Shown in pieces: positions 48,746 through 61,388 of a DNA stretch of 64,000 nt. Position numbers and translations under genes: made by a program. The DNA comes from Topomyia yanbarensis (taxonomy: Eukaryota; Arthropoda; Insecta; Diptera; Culicidae). Location of the stretch: positions 84,814,370-84,878,369 of the forward strand of contig NC_080671.1 of assembly GCF_030247195.1 (NCBI RefSeq), written 5' to 3'. Positions within the stretch are counted from its first letter, which is position 1. Each line of letters begins with the position of its first letter. The notes beneath the pieces were generated by a model. That model did no database searches and was not told the origin of the DNA. It was given only the letters and a program-made list of their open reading frames with translations.

Positions 48746-51370
48746 AGTCTTGACCACAAACTCACCTTCTGATGATTTCGAAAGGTTTGTATCATGCTGT
48801 GGCCGAAATGGGTTTCCCCTTATAATCGGCAGTGATGCAGATGCCCACCACATAATTTTGAGCAGCTCAGATATCAATTTGAGAGGCGCCGAATTGATGT
48901 AATACTTAAGTAGTGCAAACCTGCACATCTGTAGGAAATCACCCAACATGTGCCCGAGCTGGCAGAGAAGAGGTGTTAGGTGTAATTCTTTGCTCTGGCG
49001 GTATTACGCATGACTTGGTAAATTGGCTCGTACCAAACGAGCTCGAACCGTCGTTATCTGATCATAAGTACATCGTCCTTGATCACTTAAACGTCTCGCT
49101 AGATATCCCAAATCTACGAACTGGAATCTCTACGAAGAGTGCTTGGCGTCTAGGTGTCATGGATATTTTCTGATGATTGAATCTCTAAGTGACTAGAGAA
49201 ACACCATGGTGGAATACCGAACTTGTTCGACTTAAAAAAATATGTAGAAGAGCTTGGCTCGCAAAGCATACAGAAATACTCTTCGATCCTCAGAGCAAAG
49301 TGGTTGAAAAAGCCTCTGCACAAATGTCTCAAGTCTCAACGAGACTAGTAGATGAAATAAGTTACTTTCATGTTAGTTCCATTGGAACTGCTAGTGGTGA
49401 ATAGTCGTCTAACGAAGATGTAGTAATCAACTGTCTTTTTGACACACAATTTCCGCACTATACAGAGCCACCACCAACGACTGCCCCTGAGTTCTTTTCG
49501 GGTAGTTCCGATTCTTGGGCATTTGCCCATAGAATTGTGACAACCGAATCGCAAGTTTTGCTCCGTATAAGTCTCCGGGAAAAGATTAAATCATTCCAGT
49601 TCTACTTCAAACAGGATATGAAGACTTCAAGCATATTTTGAAAAAGGTCTTACTTGTAGTCTTGCTACAGGTAACATTCCATCAGTGTGGCGGGAAATAA
49701 CTGTATAATTTATTCCTAAAGGTGGCAACGCCACTTATTAGGAGGCAAAAAGCTTTAGACCGATTAGTCTGACTCCCTTCCTTCTCTAATCAGTGAAATG
49801 TTTAATCGACCACTACATTCGGAATGTTAGCTAGGGCGAGTACCCGTTGCATGTAATGCAACATGCATATCAGTGGGGGAAGTCCACTACCACCCTGTTA
49901 CACAATGTTCTCTACAACACTGAAAAGGCGAGGTCATGGAGTGTCTTCATGTATCACGAACTGGATACACGCAATGCTTAGGAACCGACATCTGTGCTCA
50001 TCGTTAAGACAAGTAGAGATATGAAAATTGAGTGTCTGCGGATGTCCCCAAGGTGGTATGCTGTCACCACTTCTATGGAACCTTGTCGCCGATGGCTTAT
50101 CGAAGAAACTTAACGAGTTTGAGTTTCCGACATATGGTTTCGCCGATGATTATCATATAATGATCACCGATATTTGTATTAACACACTTTTTTATTTGAA
50201 CCAACAAGCCTTATGTGTTGTTGAGCAATGGTGTCATGTTGAACTATCAGTTAATTCAAATTAAACATTAATGGTGTTTCTCAGTCAACGAAGGAATACA
50301 ACTGGAGCTCGTCTGTTGCAGTTCTTTGATACTGAAGTTATTGTCGCAGATCAAGTTAAGTACGTTGGGGCAATTCTTCGGGTGCCATGTTTGGTGGCTA
50401 TAAGTAGAAGTCATGATAATCCAATTCAAGTTAATCCATCTTCAGAGGATGGTCTTGATGGCAACACCTACTGCTGCTCAAGAAGAACTCTTGAACATAA
50501 AACTACTATATGTGGTTGTGAAACAAGAAGCACTTTCTTGAGCATACCGTCTTAAGGTTACTGGGACAGTAACCCAGCGACAACTTGAAGAATACGTAGT
50601 TTGTTATACTGACGATTCTCTGTTGGAGGGCCGAGCTGGTGTCTATTGTCGTGAAATGAGATTAAACCAATCTCATTCGCTTGGTAGACACAGTACCGTA
50701 TTCCAAGCAGAGATCTTCGCGATTCTGTGGGGCGTACAATCGGCACTTCAACAGATAATTTACCGTAAAAAATCTTTTTTTGCTCTGTCAGTCAGGCTAC
50801 CCTGAAGGCACTTAATTCGACAGATTCGAGATCGAAATTAATAATCGCATGTCGAACTCAAATCAAGGAATTTAGCATTTCAAATGGGTTCTCGGTCATT
50901 CTGGTATTACTGGAAATGAAAGGGTGGACGAATTGGCTATAGCTAGAGCTTCGTTGGTCCAGAACCAGTTCTACCAATGTCAATAATTTGCATATACCAC
51001 AAGATACGTTCCTGGGCTGCATCCAAACATGCCAACCATGGACGTAGCTTGCAAACTCGTCTTCAAACAAAGACTTCTCTTCCGGATGAGAGTCCGAAAA
51101 TGTCAAAGAATTTGCTGCATTTTTTCAAGCATAATTGTAGTATTCTAGTCACGGCACTCACTGGATATTGCAAACTTAGTTATTACATGGCTACTATTCA
51201 ATGTGCGGAGTGTTATTCGTGTGATCTTTGTGAATCCGATTACGGAACCTAGTATCATTTGATAATGCAGTAATGCAATTGCCCATCCCGATTTTTGATT
51301 CTCCATACATAGATGAACCTATGTACAGAGAGCTGAAACTCAATGATATGCTATTGTTCCTAACCCAGTG
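48745..51370 (+). pseudogene. LOA/Loner-like LINE ORF2, second copy
   Basis: Order: endonuclease (NGFPLIIGSDADAHH, SSDINLRGAEL, EEVLGVILCSGGITHDLVNW), linker (PWWNTELVRLKKICRRAW, 49198-49260), then RT. RT has SVCGCPQGGMLSPLLWNLVA and PTYGFADDYHIM at 50028-50160, with FADD intact. RNase H follows (CYTDDSLLEG with the first Asp; QAEIFAIL with Glu, 50610-50740). The end is a Cys-rich C-terminus (51120-51250). Frame breaks separate most blocks. The 5' end is truncated within the endonuclease. The 3' part is displaced by the CACAGTG element 51371-53145 and resumes at 53151. Confidence 0.85.
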
Positions 51371-53145
51371 CACAGTGGAGCCGGGCCGGCCAAACCTCTA
51401 AAATTTCTTGTCGATTTTCATACCTTTTATATTTTTTTCTAAATGCACATTACCTAAAGCTGTATTCGCCGAATTTTTGAGTCAATCGATTGAAAAATAT
51501 AAGTGCTACATTTTTTTGAACCGTACAAGGACTTGAAAATCTGCAAGAATTTGAGTGACAAAAAGTTTTTGTTCATTCTAATTCATCTCGCTCCAATAGG
51601 TACTACAACGATAATTTTACAACACATACAGACGTTTCTAATAGAAAATCATCTCAGAAATTCAATGGTGTATTTCGATTTGAGAAATAATGAGTATTTA
51701 AAAAGTTACCAATAAAATCATTATAACTATGTTCTTTAACGCGGACTTATTTACATTCAGAGTGTGATCTCTTTATCGGTCAAACCGTGTTGAAGGATCT
51801 CATCTAGTACAACTGACGTAGAATTTTATCTTGTTTTCAAAAATCATAGTGCCATCTTGCGCCGTTTTGCGCCGAAGGTTGATATTTGGACATTTGTAAA
51901 ATTAGTTTTTTCATGGAGACGCATGGTATTTTTTGATTTCATGAAGTTTTGCATTATTATTCACCGGTGGATTTCTTTTCTGAACACTGCTTGTAAATTC
52001 AGGGTTTGGGGCGATTTCCTTGATACAAATATAAGTATGCCTTAACCGTCTTGCAACTATGACTCTTGTTTCTACATTTTCACAGTTATCTGCAGTATAG
52101 AAAAATTCAAATAAATACAAGCCAACGAGGCAAACTAACTGTAACTATTATTATATCTTTCCATGAATCCTATCTCTTTGGAAGGTATTGGTCGTTAACT
52201 TTACTGGTGACCGATGTAAAGTAAACACGTGAGTGTGAGAAGTGTTCTTTTTTACCCGATTTTTAGTTATTGAGCAGTAATGCAACATTTATTTTCAAGT
52301 GCAAACTCCCTATCACAATCAACAATCAAATTCAAACTCTCCCTCAATAATTCACTTACAAATTGGTGAGAGTTTCATGCAAAAACGCTCACGCCTCTAT
52401 TTCAAAGCATACACATATAGTGCAAAGTATAGGCAGGAATATAGTAAAAATGCTCAGGATGATTTCGTACCAAGTCAGTACCCACAAGGAGAGATATTCA
52501 TATCATCATTGGAATTGAAAATCAATGGAAAAGTATTGAGCGGCTTAGCTGCAGTATGAGCAACTGTGAATAGAGCATAGTAGAGCATGATTTGAGATCT
52601 TCATCAAAATCAAATAAACCTGTCATCTTTTAATAGCTTTGGCGATAACTATAAATAAATAAACCAATAAAAATTTAAGGCGTTTGATAGAAGACCTTAA
52701 GATATGCTATCGTTTATAACTATTCTAAACGCATACGTTTATAAATAAGTAAAAAAGAGCTATGAAGGGATTATTTTTTCTACGATGGTATTCAGATTGG
52801 ACTGAAGATCTACAAACAAATTTATAATTTACATCATTTTTTATTCATAAGATTTCGATAAATTGGAACCACCCTATCTAACTCGTTGCTAAGGACTACC
52901 CAAGGAAATCAAAATGTTTCTGTTCACTTACGAAGTATCTATTTTGAGAAGTTAATAAAATTCACTTTCGCGAAATCTAAAAAAAACTTTTAGAACCACC
53001 CTAGGATGTCTAATTTTCATTTTAGCGTCCTAATTTAATCAAAATCGAGTTCAGCGCACCAAAATTACCCTTAGATGATATTTTCAGACATTTTAAACTA
53101 CTTTTGAGGTTTTGTGCAGCTTTTGTATGGAGTGGATCCACTGTG
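51371..53145. mobile_element. Diverged Transib-like element, 1775 bp, 12/23 RSS-like ends
   Basis: Left end: CACAGTG (51371-51377), 12-bp spacer, CCAAACCTC (51390-51398). Right end inward: CACAGTG (53139-53145), 23-bp spacer, ACAAAACCT (53107-53115). Flanks CAGTG and CTGTG are a 5-bp duplication with one mismatch. The empty site is readable from the paralogous LINE at 28.37 kb (AACCCAGTATGGCAAAG). Subterminal sequence resembles the 866-bp family, but spacers and interior differ. The interior includes a piece (about 52270-52620) related to the hAT-like MITE at 56118. No transposase motif. Confidence 0.78.
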
Positions 53146-53150
53146 CTGTG

Positions 53151-53338
53151 TGGTAAAGAGCTATAGTTTAAGCCATATTTGAATGACAATATATATTTAT
53201 TCCCTTGGGAGTGAAGTATACTTCCGTATTGTCTATGTTGTCTGTGATGAAAAGAAAAAAAAACACGACCAGGCACAAATCTCCGATCAGCATGGGGGAA
53301 TTTGCCATTTGAGCCAGTTGCTACTGATTCCTGATTCC
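53151..53338 (+). mobile_element. 3' untranslated end of the LOA-like copy
   Basis: Continues the LINE after the insertion. It is collinear with 28370-28606 and ends in the same tail TGATTCCTGATTCC (53325-53338). Confidence 0.7.
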
Positions 53339-53344
53339 GATGAT

Positions 53345-55637
53345 ACATAAATAACTAAAAGATTCACCACATAGTGCAGATGTTCGTGACGACGAAGTTT
53401 TAGAAAATTGTCAAATGTATTCGAAGAATTGCGACAAAATAATCATCGGATTGGAGAAAGGGTGAAAAAATAGCTAGTAAGGTTGATAACCTATAAGGAT
53501 TATAGTACTACTGCGCAAGATTCATCAGCAAATGATGATTACCAAAAGTGCCATTTCACCCAGAAGAGGTAAATTATAGTGCCAAAAGCAGCAAACGAAG
53601 AACAATTCAAAGGTTAAACGAATCAATGTCCAATAATATCCGGAAAGAGCTTTCCCCGAAAAACTGCATTCCTTCCCGCGAACTCAACCGTTGACGAATG
53701 CTGATTACGAGGTGTGCGAATCGAAACTTTCATTTTTTTTTAACAACCATAGACAACCACCAATTTTCACCTCTACCGCTGACTGACATTTCCCAAAGTG
53801 CGAAGCACAAGTACGAAGAATTCGTTTTCTCCTCAGCATCGGCGTAATAGGACAAACCTTTCGGTTTCGATGTGATTTTTTTCCAGATCGAAACAAACTC
53901 TTTCCGCCACCATTTCTCGTTATTGTGTAAGCCTTCCTCGATTTATTACACTTGAAGCTCATAATCGAAGCCCATTTTCTCAAGGCTACACCGCGACGGA
54001 AATAGACTCTAATTAAAAAATTAAGAAAAACACGACATTCCTCCGAAGTCGCACCTTACTGCCACCCAAATTAGTATTGTTATTTTGGACGGGGGTTGTA
54101 AACCTTTCGCTTTCGTTTTGAACAGATCGGCAGGTAAAATATAAAATTATTTGTCCCCCGCTCGAAGTGAACGCCGGTGACCGTGGCCATAGTCGTCATG
54201 TATATCATTATCATTCCGGATGACCATCATCATCGAGAGTGAGCCTGGCTGGTTCTTCCATAATTCGCATTGCACCCCGCTGCAAAAATATACAATCCAA
54301 GTTCACACGAACTACGGTCGGTTTATAGTACCAATATAAAACAAGTTTATGCGTTTTGAATTAGTTCAAGTTAAATAAAATTATAAACTGTAAATTATGG
54401 CCAATTCAAACAGAAATCTGTTCGCACTAATAAAAGAAGCAAAACCTTGGTACTACATTTCGTTGCGGAGTTTAACCGTCTATTTCGATAAGTGTGTGGT
54501 TTTGTGCTGCGATCCCACGGACCATTAGGAGTCCTTTCTGATTGCTGCTCGAATATGCGACAGACCAACACACCAATAATCCAATTCAAAATATGTTTAC
54601 ACTCAAATAATTGCTCAATTGAATCTTCGTGACCGAGTCTATCCATGAACACCAACAACGTGTCCAGTTCAGTTGTTTCGAACTAATGCACGAATCCGGA
54701 TCAAGATCTTCTTACTGCAGTATCCTACATAATGGGGAGGGTTCCCAAACTGACGGAATTCCTTCACAGATCGGTAACCACGACATAAAATTAAGAGGAG
54801 TGTAGATTACGGAACGTGCGATTAGTGAATCAACCAAGCGTGATTCCGACCGGCCGGTTAACCGTCGTTCTCTCATACCCATCAGCAGGCATCACATGGC
54901 TGGACAAAATCCAAACCAACGGCAACGGCCCACCCTCACGCTTCGATCGCGAACAATGACGGGACAAAATTAGTATTTTTGTTTTTGTCTTTCGATTCGC
55001 CGATAGTTGCAGCGCGGGTCATCGACTCAAGAAACATAAAAAGTTTTGTGTTTTATGAATTGGGTTGAAAAAAAAAATGTCTCAGCGAGCTGTTGGACTA
55101 CATGCTACAATTCGTACGCCGTAATGCTGTGATTTTGTGCCAAAAGAGCTAAATCCAGGGGAGTATGGCAAAGATGCCATGTGGAGTGAAGCGAAAGGGT
55201 AAATTCCAAAACCACCTTTGGCATATCGTCAAAAATTAGGAGAAAGTATCGTTTTGAAGTGCTGCCTACCCCCGTCGTCGTCGTCGCACGGTGACTGAAG
55301 CGTAATGAATATGAAAAATGCAGAGATCGCATAAGTCTATTGAAGCGGAGGCCAATTTATTATTCGATGCAAATTAGACAATCTGACACCGGGGTTACTT
55401 TCTTCACGCAGTGACTGGATTGCGATTGACGATTACATAGGTGGGCAATTATGTTGCAGGGTTCACACCATTTCAATGGAATATGCTACGCGCTGTCTGA
55501 TCGACAATGGTTAGATTTTCACAAATAAATCTTCGTCTTACGTGAATCAAATCAATCGTGACGTTCAGTGAAACTTGTTCGTGTATTTGACTGAAGCTTA
55601 TTAAGTAAAAAAAAGTCAAAACATCCACGGCCAAAAA
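53345..55637. other. No gene recognised
   Basis: Less repetitive than its neighbours, with a GTCGTC run at about 55272-55285. Open frames are up to 92 codons and have no motif. It could be host intergenic or intronic DNA. Confidence 0.4.
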
Positions 55638-55640
55638 TAA

Positions 55641-57227
55641 CACGGTGCTACAAAATAAAAATAATTGAATGTACTTTTAAAGTGATATAGTAAAGGTTGT
55701 AGGTCTGGTCAAATACAAAACAAAACCACGTTTAATCGATTTAATATACCCTCACAATGTTTATTTATAGCAAAAAACGATTTTTCGAAACTTTCGGCTC
55801 TAAAAAAATTTTTACGCGGTCATTTTCAACCGACTTTAAATTTTTTGAGTGTTTTACAAAGAAGAAGAAATGACCTTTTCAATAATATGCTATGATATAT
55901 TCTTTTGTTAAAAGTACTAAGCGGTTTTGGGACAACAATACGAAAATTACCATTATTTTTCTATTTTGTCATTAAAATATGAAAAAATATGAAGTCTGTG
56001 TTTAAATAAAAATTTAAGGAGAACATTTATTTCCGTATACAACGACCTATTTATGACCAGAATCGGTTGAAAAATGGCAGAGTTATTATTTTTTCCAAAC
56101 TAGAAACTTGCTCGCATCAGTGGTGCAAATATCCATTTTCAAATGCCAGCTTTCAGCTCAATCAAACCCAACCATGATGCCTCCCTTAATCATTCACTTT
56201 CAAGTTGGCGGGATTTTCATAACCAAACCGTGCGTCTTCATTTTAAATTGATGCTTTTTCATTCACCAACCAAAGTTTTCATCTGCTCTGTAGAGGCCTG
56301 TTTAAGGTTAAATGTTAACAAATTTTGCGTTTTCAAGCTTACAGTAAGTAACAGTAAGAAGTATGTTCAGAGTAGTTTTGCTTGAAAAACCTAGTCAATA
56401 TCCCAGTACAGAGATATGCACAGGGTCAATGAAATCGAAAATGAATGGAAAAGATTGAGCAGCTCTGCTGTTTGAATGAATGACGCAAACGAAAAACTGC
56501 GAACATAGTAGGGCATGATTTGAGATTTATTCTTTCTTCAAGTTCAAAACAACATGGTGAAAATTTGCAGCTCTGGCTCGCATAAGCTTTTAAGGGGACG
56601 GTCTCATATAAAATTTTCAAAAAAACGATATTTTTTACTCGATTGCGTTTACATTCAAAAGTATGTGTGTGAACTTTGAACATGAAATTGGATAAAATAA
56701 CGGAATATATAATTATAGCATCTTATAGTGCGAGATGATACCTCATTAACCCCTTAAGAGTTCATTCGAGCAGATTTCTAATTTGGAAAAAAAATAATAA
56801 CTCTGCCATTTTTCAACCGATTTTGACCAAGAATAGATCATTGGATGCGGAATTAAATGTTCTCCTTAAACTTTTGCTAATATAAAGAGGCTTCCTAATG
56901 AAAATGTTGAGCATTTTTTATATTTTTAATGAAAAAACAGCAAAATAATGGTAACTTTCATATTGCTGTCCCAAAACCGCATAGTACTTTTAACAAAGGA
57001 ACATGACATAGCATACCGTTGGAAAGGTAATTTTTCCTTCTTTCCAAAACATTAAATGACCGCGTAAAAAAAATTTAGAGTCGAAAGTTTCGAAAAATCG
57101 TTTTTTGCTGATAATCAAGATTTTGAGGGTATACAACATTTTTCATACATTGTTTTGTGTTGTATTTGATGAGATCTACAACCTATACTAGGTCCCTTGA
57201 AAAGTACAAAATCACTGTAGCACCATG
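55641..57227. mobile_element. Fold-back element with ~475-bp arms
   Basis: Ends CACGGTGCTACA and, inverted, CATGGTGCTACA. The arms are 55641-56115 and about 56755-57227, sharing blocks such as TCGAAACTTTCG/CGAAAGTTTCGA and CAACCGA. TAA lies outside both ends (55638-55640, 57228-57230). The CACGGTG start is shared with the element at 2240, hinting at one superfamily. The loop holds a hAT-like MITE and a short TTAA-bounded segment (about 56590-56755). Confidence 0.7.
56118..56575. mobile_element. hAT-like MITE with perfect 8-bp duplication
   Basis: Starts CAGTGGTGCAAAT and ends ATTTGCAGCTCTG (inverted: CAGAGCTGCAAAT). GCTCGCAT flanks both sides exactly (56110-56117, 56576-56583). It is inserted in the loop of the fold-back element. 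A relative lies in the 1775-bp CACAGTG element near 52270. Confidence 0.85.
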
Positions 57228-57230
57228 TAA

Positions 57231-59075
57231 AAAATAGGTGAAAAATTTGTTATGAATTCTCGAACAGTGAATATCAAGAGAAAAAAAATATCCGCATTGG
57301 TAAATATTTTCCATAAAAAGTATCTGCTACAAATTTAAACCAAATAGGAAAAGTTTGACTATGAAATTAGCGTGCTTGAAGTTTGAAGGATGTTTTTCGG
57401 ATAATTTCTTGATTTTTTGCATTTTCACCGTAAAATAACATGGTATACATAAAATTATTACCGATTCCGAGATACAAAAAGATGATGTTTTTGCATAAAA
57501 CTTTATTGACGACTGCAAATAAGTCCAACTTCATTAGAAAAAGTTATTAAATTTATTACGAAGTGCTGATTGAGTTAGTTTTGCCCCTGGTTCAACAACA
57601 AGGTGGTGGTTCAGAAGTCGATTCCATGTAGTTGTGAAAAAATGGGTGAGTTCATCCCAGCAGTACAGTTGGAAAAATTTTAGTACATAAGATGCATCAC
57701 CGTCTGTCTGTAAAAAAAAATGTTCCGCATTTCACCAAAAAGAGGCAAAATGACTTCCCAGGGAAGAAATATATTCTATAACATTGTAGAAGATACCATG
57801 ATTCGACGCCAACATTTCATATTGCATTAAATACAATATGCTCATGTTGAGAAAATGGCGTTTGAAAAATTATCATTCACATTCATGAACAGGAGCTTGA
57901 TATAAGGACCAAACAACGTAATGACGTGTTAAAATAACCGTTTTTCCTGAATAATTTACGAGATTTATTAAAAACAATTGTATTTCGAACGTTTTTTGCA
58001 GCTAAATGTTTTGGTCCCTTTTGAAACATCCCACTGGTTTTGTGCCCTCTCCCATAAACCCTTTTCGGCGAGACGTTAGCTTATAGTTCATACGAGTGAA
58101 CCCTTTTGTTTACAGCAGATGATTATGTGACGTTTATTTTGATCCCTTTCTCGGTGTTGGGATGTTTTTGGACCCTTTTCAAGTATAGTCTTTTTCTTTA
58201 AGAAAAGGGCCCATAAACGATTTTTTCCGGTTTTTTCTTAGGTATATAAGAACCGTTAATTTTTGAGAGGAAGTGAAAGGAAACATAAACAAAACCATTT
58301 ATTTTGCTTATGTGCCTTTTCGATAAACTATTATTTGGCGAACAACCAAGCTTCAGAATCGGCTTATTTAAGGTGTGTATAAAGCTTTGTTAGTGTCCAT
58401 TTGAAGTAAGTATTAACCGGTATTGTTTACGATTTGTTTATGTGCCCATTCAAAATGTTCTCGTCGAAATATATCTCTCCATTGAAATGTTAGTACTGAC
58501 ACTCTTACTGCGTTGAAATGCAAAGCAAAAATGTCTAATGGACTGAAATTCTTCAAAAAGTATCATTCAAATAAAATTTAAAAAAAATGCGCAAAACAAA
58601 CAAACTTGTGGAGATTAACTCTACTGATTCACCATCATGTGATATAAGACCCCGTGCGAAACTAAGTCATCGCTAGTTGAAAATTTATTAAATTATCGTT
58701 TTGAATCTCACTTACAATTGTAAGCTGATACACACACTGCAACCTAGTGACGAAGTTTGCAAGCACGTGGGCTTTCTCCACATAAATTGTAGTCAGTCTT
58801 TAGCAGCGCCTCTAGTGGTCGGACAAGAAATATTTTACAGCGATTTGTGGGGATAATAGACGTGTTCCAGTGGTGAAAGTTTCATTTCAATATGTGCATT
58901 TTCTGCCATTCAATTCGCCCGGCTACTTGATGATTCAGCAAGGAGTTTGTAGCTACGGACCGAACACCGAATTTTTCATTGATGACAAAACGATGGACTC
59001 GAAGTTATATAAGCAAGAAATTTCTACGAATTCAGTATTTTTTTTCAAAAACCTTGTTTATTCTTCAAAAAAACG
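57231..59075. other. No gene recognised
   Basis: AT-rich. 57840-58450 has scattered similar phrases (CCCATAAACCCTTTTC, GCCCATAAACGATTTT), perhaps a decayed repeat. The 70-codon frame at 58870-59082 has no motif. Confidence 0.35.
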
Positions 59076-60147
59076 TCAATGAATATTGGAGAAGGGGCCC
59101 TGGTCAGCCGTACGACGCAACTTAGTCGCGATGCTCTCACAAGAGCGCTGGATGACGTCCATCTTCCGGATTCAATTCCAGATCCTGGTGGTCAACGGCA
59201 TCGTATCCTTGGCTCGCCAATTATTTTTGTACACTAGGGCACTGAGAGAGCCAAAAAATCCTCAATGGGACGGCACAGGGGCAAGTTGGTCGGGTTCCTT
59301 TCTTTCGGCACGTACGGTATCTTTTCTGCTTAAGATACTCCAGCGTCTTCTTGGCGCAATGGAAAGATGCCTTGTCCGGCCAGTACTTCCCATCCGCATG
59401 ATGCTACTTTAAGAACGGCAGAAGAATTTTCTCAAGACACTCCTCCTGGTACACTTGTTGATTGATGACCAGACCGGTCGGCTTGAACCACGGCTTTGAA
59501 ATCCCTCTATCCGATATGGCGATGTACAGCATAACTTTTTTCTTCAAATATATGCTAAAACATGTTTTACTTCGCGGGGGTGTGGCCGACTTGTCGCTGG
59601 AATAGTAGCTGCCATTTCCTGGAATGTAGGTCTTCGAGAGCGGAAAGTAACTTTCGTCGTCCAGCACGAACGACATCCAGCGGTAGTTCTACGTCATCCA
59701 GCGGCACTGCGATCTCACAGTCGCTATCTGCTACCGAGTATTCTTCCGACAGATGATGTCCTCCATCTTGAGGGTTCGGTTAATCAAGGTATGGGAGCAG
59801 TGATATTTTCGGCCGGCGTCACGCAAACTCGTTCTGTCCGTGTTGTCGAACAGCTTTTTCAACGCTTCCTTTTTCTTCTTCGTCATTATCTTCATCGGAT
59901 AGCCGCTACTGGCCTTCCGCTCCAAACTCAGGGATGCCAGGATCCGGTAAACTGTGTTCACGAGCACGTTTCGAAAGTGGTTTAACTTTTTTCCACGATG
60001 ATATTGCGTTTCGTAAAACCGTACAACACGCTCTCGGAATGCTTGCTGTTTCGACGCATCGCCGATTGAACTAACAGCACCCAAGCGAAAAGAGTCCAGA
60101 GAGCAATTCTCTTGGAGAAAAAAAGTTACGCTCGTTACTTTAATCAC
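59076..60147 (-). pseudogene. mariner-like transposase, frameshifted
   Basis: N-terminal part 60147-59731: helix-turn-helix sequence with FRNVLVNTVYRIL, KKKKEALKKLFDNTDRTSLR and AGRKYHCSHTLINRTL. A stop follows, then the catalytic part in another frame: FVLDDESYFPLSK with the first Asp, IAISDRGISKPWF, and VYQEECLEKILLPFL. The block with the third acidic residue (CRPIED, about 59262-59280) is separated from FGSLSALVYKNNWRAK by a missing T in a T run (59253-59258). The pattern is that of mosquito ITmD37E/D-type mariners, though I cannot measure the spacing exactly. A possible 5' TIR end is GAACACCCG (60181-60189); the other TIR was not found. Confidence 0.8.
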
Positions 60148-60457
60148 AGAAAGGTATTGAAATCATTCTCATTTTTTATTGAACACCCGTTAGCTGTACA
60201 GGCATATTTCGGGAATTTGTCTTGGCGCTGGAAAGAAATGAATCGAGATCCTGTTATGTTAAATTTATAATATAATTGTGAGGCACAAAACATTTTTTCA
60301 AGCAATTTTATGGCAAGATGATTACTATGTAGCGTAGTTTATCTACGACCGGGAACATATATCCCATTATATCTAACGTAGAGCCACTGATATTCCCAAT
60401 AATAGCTATAACTTAGCGCTAATCCTTCATATAAACCCTGTTTCCGCATTTGCGATG

Positions 60458-61388
60458 CAGTCTCTCTACATTAGCATTGTAAATGCATAAAATTTTAACA
60501 AAATGTTGCATTATTGTTAGCTCCACATTACGGTAACAGTTAATTGGGTACAACAAAAAAATATTTTGCGAAAGCACGGTTGAAGTTTTATATGGAAAAC
60601 ACATATTTTTGTCGAATGTTTTAAGTTAACAGTCATAACTTTTTAATTCAAATTGTTCAAAAATATGTTGAAACGTAGTATAGTTTGAGTTTGTTGGAAG
60701 ATTAAATTTTTTTTTTAAATTTAACAAAAATAAGATTTTTTAACAAAAATCTGTGTTTATGTAACTTTAAAAAACTCAGGAAATTCCAATTTTGGCCAAA
60801 ATATCTTTTGGTAACAGATACGGACAAAATTTCAACATCGCAGAAATAACTGTCTATATACGTATAAAAGACTGACGCATAAAACGACTTAAGTATTTGT
60901 GAAACATGTTTGATTTACATATGTATTTAGTGGTATTAAAGAGCCAATATAATGCTAATATAATGCTGTGGTTGCATTCTTTATGCATCTTGAGAATTAT
61001 TTTTAACATATGTCATGGCATTTGAGTATTTTTAATATAGTCTAGGCAACAAAAAGGGCGAACTTGTCGTGAACGACTTAGCATTAGTGGGTGTTGATGT
61101 TGAATTTGCCGAAAGAAATGGCGTACGACGTTAGAAAAAGTACTTTCGAGGTCTCTTATTTCGAGTTCAAAGCTAGATTCAAAGAAAAAATTTGACACTA
61201 CCAATTTGAGTTAACAATGATAGTTAAGGAGTTAAGAATACAGCGGTTCCTAGAGCTATCTATGATGAACTGACATCCTTATATGGTGCAATGGGAAGGT
61301 AAATGATATAAATAAGATTCTAAAGCTGTAAAGGAACAACTTCATTTCTCGATTTTTGAACAACTTTTCGGGAATTTTGACCACTGTG
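60458..61388. mobile_element. CACAGTG right end, element otherwise unclear
   Basis: The heptamer CACTGTG (61382-61388) is followed outside by CGATG, again CNNNG. Inward, TCAAAAATC lies 22 bp from the heptamer, close to a 23-type end. A matching CGATG occurs at 60453-60457 followed by CAGTCTCTC, which may be a decayed left end, but no nonamer-like block follows. The left boundary is therefore tentative. Confidence 0.4.
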
